In this document: positions 56,363 through 64,000 of the stretch, in pieces
How the letters are laid out: each line of letters begins with the position of its first letter
Numbering within the stretch: the stretch's first letter is position 1
From: Litsea cubeba
Lineage: Eukaryota; Streptophyta; Magnoliopsida; Laurales; Lauraceae
Direction of reading: 5' to 3'
Length of the DNA stretch: 64,000 nt
Assembly: GCA_012931725.1 (NCBI GenBank)
Contig: CM022945.1
Coordinates: 18,710,580-18,774,579 of the forward strand
Program-made: the position numbers and the translations under genes
Notes under the pieces: model-generated
Told to the model about the DNA's origin: nothing
The model's database searches: none
What the model saw: the letters and a program-made list of their open reading frames with translations, nothing else

Positions 56363-59300
56363 TTGTGACGACAAAATGGTCATCCGCCTTTGATCCCACA
56401 CTAGCTACATCAAGCTCTTCCAGCCACTCCAAGCTTGATTGAGTATTTTTTGAGTAAGTCTACTCATTGTGGGTATACAATGATACATACATACCTATCA
56501 CATGAGCTGTTTGTGAGTTGCATTTTTCTTTTCGTTTGTCCAGGTCACCCCCCCCCCCCCCCAAGCTCTTCCAGCCACTCCAAGCTTGATTGAGTATTTT
56601 TTGAGTAATTCTACTCATTGTGGGTATACAATGATACATACATACCTATCACATGAGCTGTTTGTGAGTTGCATTTTTCTTTTTGTTTGTCCAGGTTCCC
56701 CCCCCCCCCTCTCTATTATTTGCTGTATATAGATTGTGAAGGGTCCTTCTCATATCTCTATCTTGATCCATCATAAATAAATGGGTTAATGATGATGGTT
56801 CTTTATTTTTCTTTTGGTCAATAGTATTATTGAAGAAGGATATTGGGTTATATTGTCATTTTAAGATATATATATGCCTTTATCGGCGATCATATGGCCG
56901 CCGCCAAAATCATTATTTTTTTTTTTTACAAATATCAGCCCACGTGAAGCGCAGAAATACCTACCAAATCTTCATAATCTACCAATCCTCACCACAACTT
57001 AGAAAAATACAAAAAATTATCAATGGCCGAGAATAGTTAATACATCCAACCCATTTTGATATATATATATATATTTTTTTTAAAGAATACTGCTTAAAAA
57101 AAATATATTTTTATCGGCGGCCGTTTTTACTATTGTCGGTGGCCAACGGCCCTCGCTAAAAATTTCTTTTGTCGTCTTACCACCCCACGGATTTCTTTTA
57201 CCGGCGGTTAGCGCCACCGCAAGAAAAAACATACTGGCCGATGTATATTGTCGCCAAGCGACAACCACACTGACCGACACTAATTGTTTTACCGGCGGCC
57301 AATAGCACTTTTACCGGCGGAGTAAAAGAGACAAAGAAGAGGAACGATGGTGGCGATCGCTCGTGGGTGGCTGGTGTGGGCGGAAGCTGTAGCAGGAGGC
57401 AGGACCTCCAACTCTCTTTCTTTCCTTTTTTTTGTTTGTTGCTCTTTCTTTCTCCTTTGCTGGGTAGATATGGTTCTTCTTTTTCCTTTTTCTCATGTGT
57501 TAGTTTACAATTCCTGTTTATGTGCAAGATTTTCCTGCAATCTCAAGATACGGGCATATTCGAGATTCCTATAAATTGAGGGTCATGGTAACAATGTTCC
57601 CATTCGATCCAGAAGTCAAAGAAGTCATCTCTTCGAGAGGAGGGATAAAACCTCCAGCATCTCCATTAGCTAGCATCTCCATTAGCTAGGGGTGAAGAAG
57701 GGAGCTTTAGCAACTCGATTCCTCCCAACCATTATCACCCACTTCTTAACCTAATAACATCCTTCCTCCTGACCTGGAACACTATACGGAAGGGGAGACT
57801 ATCGGTAACCTCCCTCTTTCTCAACCCTCTTATTAACCCGGAGCCTCAGGGCGAAGTCGAGCCATAACAAAGACCCTCCATTGTCATATCGGGTGAGAAT
57901 GTTAACGAAAATGCCGAGTAGTGTATGCGGGATCCTCTTAGGTTCTATATCCACTTCATTTTTTGAGTTGTTATTTATCTGTTATTCGATACCTTTAATC
58001 TTTCTTATGTGGCTATTGTTGTTATGGTTATCTACTTGATTGTAGTTGTCTTTTTCAACATACTAGCATGCATTTATCCTGAACATCTCACTCGACGTGA
58101 GATGCTGGTTGATCATACACTCCTTATTATGTTGCTACGAGAAATGAATCTGCCCGACCTCATTCAGCAGCTGCTCAACCCCATGAACCGAAAGTAGCTC
58201 AGGAACCTCTGCAGCCACATGGACCGGTTGTGGTCAGCAACCCCGTGGGCCGACAAGGGCCTAGGAACGTCAGTAGCTCCATGGATTGACAGGAGCCTAG
58301 GAAATTGGGTAGTTCCCTAGACGAACAGGGGCCAGGAGCGTTCACAGTGACAAGGTTTGACACGGGCTCATGAACGTAATCAGCCCCATGGAGATGAGCA
58401 GCAAAGAGATGCAGGGTCTAAAGGACATGGCTTAGGAGGCTCTGGCACGTAAGCCCTCGTCCCTTAGGCCTTGCATCTCCCATGCTCCTTTCCATGGGGC
58501 TGAGCACGTTCATGAGCCATGTCGATCTATGCCGCCGCGGACGTTCTAGGGCCTCTGTCCATCCAGGGAACTGCCCAAGTTCCTGCGCCCCTGTCTGTCC
58601 ATGGGGCTGCGACGTTCCTGGGCCCTCGTCGGTCCATGGGGCTGCTGACATCCTTGGGCCCTTGTCGGTCCACGGGGCTGGTCAGGTGCCGATCTCATGG
58701 ACCTGCGGACGTTCTTGAGCCACTTCCGGTCCATGGGGTTGGGCATGAGCTCCATGACGCTGGGCTAAAGATTCATTTCTTTAGCAACATAAATATGGAG
58801 TGTATGATGTATCCAACATCTCATGTTGAGTAGGATGTCCTGGGTAAATGCATGCTAGTATAGTGGGAAATGCAACTACAATCAAGTAAATAATTATAAC
58901 AACAATAGCCACATAAGGAAGATGAAAGGTATCGGCTAACATATAAATAACAACTCCAAAAATGAAGTAGATATAGAATCTGAGAGGGTCCCGCATACAC
59001 TCCTCGACATTTTCATTTATATTCTCTCTCAATATGACAGTGGAGGGCCTTGATGTGGCTTGACTTCGCCTTGAGGCTCGTCCTGGTTAATAGGTGGGGG
59101 TGAGAAAGAGGGAAGTTACCGATAGCCTCATTTTCCGTAGAGCGTTCCCGGTTAGGAGGAAGGGTGTTACCGAGGGAACATGTGCAGGGTTAAGGAGTAG
59201 TGGGTGATCATGGTTGGGAGGAATCGGGTTGCTAGAGCTCCCTTCCATTAGCTAGAGGTTTTCTCCCTCTTCTCGAAGAGATGACTTCTGGATCGAATCG

Positions 59301-60475
59301 GAACATTGTTACCATGGCCCTCAATTTATAGGAATCTCTAATGTGCCCATATCTTGAGATTGCAGGGAAATCTTGTACATAAACGAGAACTATAAATTGA
59401 CACATGGGAAAAGGAAAAAAAAGAACCCTCCCTATCTACTCAACAGAGGAGAAAGAAGGGGCAACAAACAAGAAAGAAAAGAAAGAGAGTTGGAGGTCCC
59501 CACCGCCTCCTGCTACAGCTTTCGCCTGCAACAGCCACCCACGAGCCATCGCCAACATCGTTCCTATTCTTTGTCTCTTTTACTCCCCGGACTAGAAGAA
59601 AAACTGCTTTTAGCTGGCCGCCGGTAAAAGTGCTATTGGCCGCCGCTTGGCCAATATGCTATTGGCCGCCTATTGGGTGGGTAAAGGTTTTAGCGGCGGC
59701 CAATATATTTTTTCTTGCGGCGACCCTAACCGCCGGTAAAAGAAATTCGTGGGCTGGTAAGACGACGAAAGAAATTTTTAGTGGGGGCCATTGGCCGCTG
59801 GCAATAATAGAAATGGCCGTCGGTAAAACCATTTTTTTTTTAGCGGCGGTCACAAAGCCTAGCTTTTGCCGTCGCTAAAACCAGTATTTAAAAAAAAATT
59901 ACGCTTTTATCGACGATCATATGGCCGCTGCGAAAATTAGTATTTTTTTTTTTTACAAATATCAGCCCACGTGAAGCACAAAAATACCTACCAACGTCTT
60001 CATGATCTACCAATCCTCATCACAACTTAGATAAATACAAAAACAATAACAATAGCATTAACAGAGAAAAATTATCACTCGCCAGGGCTAGTTAATACAT
60101 CCAACCCATTTTGATCTATCTTAACATGACATTATAACCCAAAATCCCTCTTCAATAATACTATTGACCAAAGAAAAATAGAGAACCATTATCATTAACC
60201 CATTTATTCTTGATAGATCAAGAGAGAGACATGAGAAGGACCCTCACAATCTATGTACCGCAAATAGTAGAAAAAGAGAGGGAGAACCTGGACAAAAAAA
60301 AAAAGAAAAAAAGAAAAAGAAAAAACACAACTCACAAACAGCTCATGTGATATGTATGTATGTATCATAATGAGTAGACTTATTCAGAAAATTCCCAATC
60401 AAGCTTGGAGTGGCTGGAAGAGCCTGATGTAGCTGGTTTGGTATCAAAGGAGGATGACCATTTCGCCGTCATATT
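56363..60475. repeat. 4.1-kb imperfect palindrome (long inverted repeat)
   Basis: The left arm (56363 to about 58440) is matched in reverse complement by the right arm (about 58445 to 60475) over most of its length. Matched pairs include 56411-56530 with 60345-60430, 56700-56870 with 60124-60290, 57300-57610 with 59290-59585, 57640-57990 with 58990-59280, and 58009-58200 with 58740-58950. The arms meet with almost no spacer. No coding function is recognised; short hydrophobic ORFs appear in mirrored positions. It may be a foldback-type element, a head-to-head duplicated transposon, or an assembly effect. Confidence 0.85.
56411..56711. repeat. 151-bp tandem duplication ending in poly-C, in the left arm
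   Basis: CAAGCTCTTCCAGCCACTCC begins at 56411 and again at 56562. Each copy runs through TTTGTCCAGGT into a C homopolymer. The right arm has a single copy, so the duplication came after the palindrome formed. Confidence 0.9.
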
Positions 60476-60481
60476 GGGCCG

Positions 60482-60830
60482 CTAACGTTCCTGGGCCTCT
60501 GTCAGTCCATGCTGCTGCTGACGTTCTTGGGCCCTTGTCGGGCCACGGGGCTGGGCAGGTGCCGGTCCATGGGCCTACGAACGTTCCTGAGCCACTTTCG
60601 GTCCATGGGGTTGGGCAGGTGCTCCATGGCGTTTGGCTGAAGATTCATTTCTTAGGGAGTGTGATGCAACGAGCATCTCACGTCGAGTACGATGTCCTGG
60701 GTAAATGCATGCTAATACAGTAAGAAAGGCAACCACAATAGAGTAGATAATCATAACAACGATAGCCACAAAAGGAAGGTGAAAGGTATCGGCTAACAGA
60801 TAAATAACAGCTCTCTCCGTTCCTATTTCT
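60482..60830. repeat. Third partial copy of the palindrome's central segment
   Basis: This segment repeats 58602-58950 in direct orientation, sharing the GTCCATGGGGCTG-type repeats, the TCTCACGTCGAG-like stretch and GTATCGGCTAACA. It abuts the outer end of the right arm. Confidence 0.8.
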
Positions 60831-60849
60831 CATTGTGGGGGAAGCATTT

Positions 60850-61046
60850 AGCTTGCAGCAGCAGTGGGGAGACTTATTCAAGGCTTCGTTCCTATTCCAA
60901 ATTCCCTAGTGATCTCTCATCTTCAATTTGGAGATGACACAATTTTTTTTTGCAACGCCAACGACGACCAGGTAAAGAATGTCAAGGCCATTCTATTGTG
61001 TTACGAAACCATGTTGGGTTTAAAGGTGGATTTTCACAAAAGCTAA
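60850..61046 (+). pseudogene. L1-type LINE reverse transcriptase fragment
   Basis: The frame at 60864-61046 includes ISHLQFGDDTIFFCNAN and VDFHKS, corresponding to the RT catalytic block (normally FADD, here FGDD) of plant L1 elements. Only about 60 residues remain and a stop follows at once. Confidence 0.7.
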
Positions 61047-61089
61047 TTGCTTGGAGTGAGGGGTGGTTACGAAGCCTCCGTTGAATTCC

Positions 61090-61795
61090 GTTACAGCGGT
61101 TGCTTTATCTGGGTTGATGTAGATTCCTCATAAACCACCCTCCTTGCCGAATCCTCCTCCAATCTCCCCCTCCTTTTGACGCACTTGAAATATTGCTCGA
61201 ACTTCGGCACGCCAATCACCTGCCTTATCCCGACACGACACGAGTTGGCCGTGTCGCCCGAGCTGTTGAAATGGGGCAGTTCCTCGAACATGCCCTACTC
61301 GAGCATTTCGTCCACCTAGCGAGAGTGGTTCTCGTCCTGCACCTCTCGCGTTACATCGACCTAGATGAAGCAACGGCTGTAACGGAATTCAGCGGAGGCC
61401 GAACAAAGGTCTGGGTCGTCCGCAACGTAATGGGCCGAGTCTAGGGCGTTGATGAAGGAGCTGGACCCACCAACGACGGGCGGCAATTTGTCGCGTTTGT
61501 GGATTTTTGAGATTCAACGGTGAGATCTCGATGCTGGGGTCGAACTCAAAAGAGATGGTGGGCCACACCGCGACGATCCTGCATTGGGACCTTCTTGGTG
61601 GTGATGTCGAGGCCTTGATGGGGTTGGATTTTGTCTGCATTGGGACCTTCTTGGTGGTGATGTCGAGGCCATGTCGAAGCCTTTATGGAGTTGGATTTTG
61701 TCTGCAGTGATGATTTCGGAGGGGAATCGAGTTGCTATGTCAATGGCGAGTCTGGTTTTTCCACTGCCTGTGTCCCGCCTCCAAAATTGAAACAA
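61090..61795 (-). pseudogene. Adenylate isopentenyltransferase (cytokinin synthesis) pseudogene
   Basis: Pieces of IPT follow in order on the minus strand but in different frames: P-loop region TGSGKTRLAIDIATRFPSEI with DKIQLHKGFD (near 61770-61690), GLDITTKKVPMQ and GVAHHL (near 61610-61555), KLPPVVGGSSSFINAL (near 61490) with AEFRYSRCFI then a stop and VDV, then GMFEELPHFNSS and VGIRQVIGVPKFEQYF (near 61290-61180). Internal stops, frameshifts and a tandem duplication of about 56 bp (61581-61690) break it. IPT makes the first committed step of cytokinin synthesis; this copy cannot. Its 5' end is cut near the adjoining hAT. Confidence 0.82.
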
Positions 61796-61805
61796 GGGTT
61801 ATGCG

Positions 61806-62743
61806 TAGGCCTGTCAATGGGAAGCGTTGAAATGGGTAGAAAGCTCGGCCCGTCCCGTCCCAAGCCCAAAAATATAGGGCTTTTAAAAATTTTTGAGTCC
61901 AGTGGGCTGGGCTTGGACAATACATTTTAAAGCCCGGCCAAAATGGGACTGGGACTGGGACTGGGTAGAAACAACCCATCCCGTTCACGTTTAGGCCGGG
62001 CCCGGCCCGCTGCAAAGTCATTTAATAATAATTATTTATATTTTACGGTTCGTGCCCAAGATTGGTTTAGTCATGACAAAACTAGTGGTGATTGTTTAGA
62101 CAATGATGGGAATGCACTAACATATATTTTAGACATATTAAAAGAAAAATGATTTTTGTTGATTTCTTTTTTACATGACCCATATAGAATACTCAGTCTC
62201 ATTCATTTTATTGATTTTCTACTTTCACCGGCAAAAAAAAAAAAGAAGTTTTCAGCTGATCCTACATTACTTTAACTTGAGTCATATAGGATACTCGTTC
62301 TTATTCATTTCTATTGATTTTCTACTTTCACTGGCAAATAAATAAATAAAGTTTTTACCGTTCCTACGTTACTTGACCCATATAGCCTATAGGATACTCA
62401 TTCATTTCTATTGATTTTCTACTGTCACCGGCAAAAAAAAAAAAAAATTTTAACTCCGCCATGTTGCTTGTTGCATTGCATTGCCGGTCCCAAGCTCGGA
62501 AAAAAGGAGGAGGGTTTAAAGTTCGGTTCACACCGGGTGTCTGGTGACAGTAGGAATGATTAGAGAATGTTTTGCTTATGTCTAGGATGGCCCTGTCTCA
62601 GCCCGGGCCCATATGGGTCGAGATTTGATGTAGGCCCGTTCAATTTAGGGCTGGGATTGGGCAACACCTGGCAGGCCCGTTCTATTTTCGGGATGAGATG
62701 GATAACCCAAATCCAGGTCCGGTCCGTCCCATTGACAAGCCTA
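61806..62743. mobile_element. Non-autonomous hAT element (938 bp) with perfect 8-bp TSD
   Basis: Ends are TAGGCCTGTCAATGGG and the inverted TAGGCTTGTCAATGGG. GTTATGCG is duplicated at 61798-61805 and 62744-62751. Subterminal GGCCCGGCCCG/CCGTCCC motifs and the lack of a transposase fit a plant hAT derivative. It lies at the 5' edge of the IPT pseudogene. Confidence 0.93.
62195..62450. repeat. Internal tandem repeat of about 100 bp in the hAT element, 3 copies
   Basis: TTGATTTTCTACTTTCACCG recurs near 62211, 62314 and 62411 with slight changes, each time followed by a GGCAAAAAA run. Confidence 0.8.
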
Positions 62744-62751
62744 GTTATGCG

Positions 62752-63183
62752 TGATATTAGGGCCAATTAAAATTCTTCCAACATTAATCAAATGCGCAAC
62801 CTGGCCCCAATCATGTCCCATAGGATCGAAGTTCGCAATGAGGTATAAATATTTCCTCGATAACCAGAAAACACAGCGAAACATCATATTAAACAAGTGG
62901 TATAATATAACATTTCTAAATATGCGCATCTTTCTTAATAAAAAATAAAAAAAAAAGTATATTAATTAATGGCTTCTATCAAAACCTAAGCCAAAAGAGA
63001 ATAAATATGAACTAACCAAAGTATGAAGGCACTCGTGTGCTTGTCACGACGACAATACAGTCGACACAACTCGTACTCACCATCAAGCTAAACTGCCTGG
63101 AGCGATGCCTCCACTTTCTTAAAGGTAAATGTAACTGGTACCTATGCACCAAATGCAGCATAAGCACGACGGTCGGCAGGCAG

Positions 63184-63214
<31 letters not shown>

Positions 63215-64000
63215 CAATAGATATGCATAACGAATCGGAGTAGACGATAAACAAGATCATAAAACATACATAGCATCCTGATCGTACGAAGTGCATAACA
63301 TTCGAGTCATTATCAATCTAACATAAACATCTATAACAAGATCGGCGGTCCACATAAGCTAATTACCACGGGATAGTGTCATTGCCCTCCCATACTTACA
63401 TTGAGTCGTGGTGTAGATATCAAGAGGCACAGGATAAAAACCCGACAAACAAGCAAGATGCATTCCAATAGGCTAATAGTCAGCAAAATCAAGTATTCAA
63501 GATGTATTCGATGGTGTACATCCATCAAAATGTAAAAAGTCGTACTGCGCAGGCATTCATCAAGATCCTCACATAGATGGTGCCCCATCTATGTTGGGCA
63601 CTATACAGCTAAGTGATGCCTAACACAAAGAGTCCTAAACATACAATAGTGGGGGTTAGGCTTTTTTGCGTGAACAAGATTCATTAACAAAAGAGAGACT
63701 ACTTTTCCATTATCAAATCAAGACCAAACAAGCAAGCTTTTTCAAACATCAATATCATAAGTAATCCTCATCAAGCTTTTACAATCAAAGCCATTTAGCC
63801 TCAACACTTCCATCAATCATCAAAACAAGCGGAACATCGAAAGGGATCTTAAGTTCATCATCTAGGTTCATCAAGTGATCCCAACAAAGCAAAGTAAAGC
63901 AAACAAATGAACATGTTTGTTACATGTAGACAAGTACCAGACGGTACAATTCAGAATCAAAAGCGATAGACAATCCAATCATAAGTACAATGTTAATCTC
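62752..64000. other. Intergenic, nothing recognised
   Basis: Only short motif-free ORFs. A TA dinucleotide microsatellite lies at 63184-63208. Confidence 0.45.

Noticed and set aside
1..64000. tRNA or rRNA genes, CRISPR arrays, bacterial-type operons
   Set aside because: None were seen; the content is eukaryotic throughout, and repeats are tandem or transposon-type without CRISPR spacing.

Overview
This window is nuclear DNA from a flowering plant. The supporting evidence is split genes with GT-AG introns and TATA boxes, plant isoprenoid and plastid genes, plant-type transposase-derived genes, and a dense load of plant transposable elements (Tat-clade Ty3/gypsy, hAT, RTE and L1-type LINEs). 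The intron sizes and TE families suggest a fairly large, TE-rich genome. I cannot name the species.

Layout. 1-10610: a nearly full-length Tat-clade LTR retrotransposon on the minus strand. Its 3' LTR runs off the window start. It carries gag-pro-RT-RNaseH-aRNaseH-integrase, plus a plus-strand (antisense) gene that I model as four spliced exons. It appears to sit inside an older LTR (10616-11390). 12547-14026: a non-autonomous hAT element with a perfect 8-bp target duplication. 15825-23684: SQE, squalene epoxidase, 8 exons, 531 aa, with a second hAT in intron 1 and RTE LINE scraps in introns 3 and 7. 26771-28567: a MUSTANG-type domesticated Mutator transposase gene. 32126-33641: a HARBI1-like PIF/Harbinger-derived gene, 3 exons, 399 aa. 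35136-43449: an organellar HflX GTPase gene, 13 exons, 587 aa. 45971-46560: a third hAT. 46.6-52.2 kb: gene-poor. 52255-52451: a decayed first-exon fragment of methylenetetrahydrofolate reductase. 56363-60475: a 4.1-kb imperfect palindrome followed by a third partial copy. 60850-61795: an L1 reverse-transcriptase scrap and an adenylate isopentenyltransferase pseudogene. 61806-62743: a fourth hAT. I recognise nothing in the last 1.2 kb.

The intact host genes do unrelated jobs: sterol/triterpenoid precursor synthesis, organelle ribosome-associated GTPase, and two transposase-derived nuclear proteins. They are a neighbourhood, not a pathway. The most notable observations are the antisense gene in the retrotransposon, GGCGCC-anchored Gly-Ala repeat expansions in three of its coding segments on both strands, parallel loss of the first catalytic Asp (to Gly) in the two adjacent transposase-derived genes, three GC-AG introns in two genes, and the large palindrome. 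Exon models come from reading splice sites and from frame continuity; no alignment or transcript data were available.
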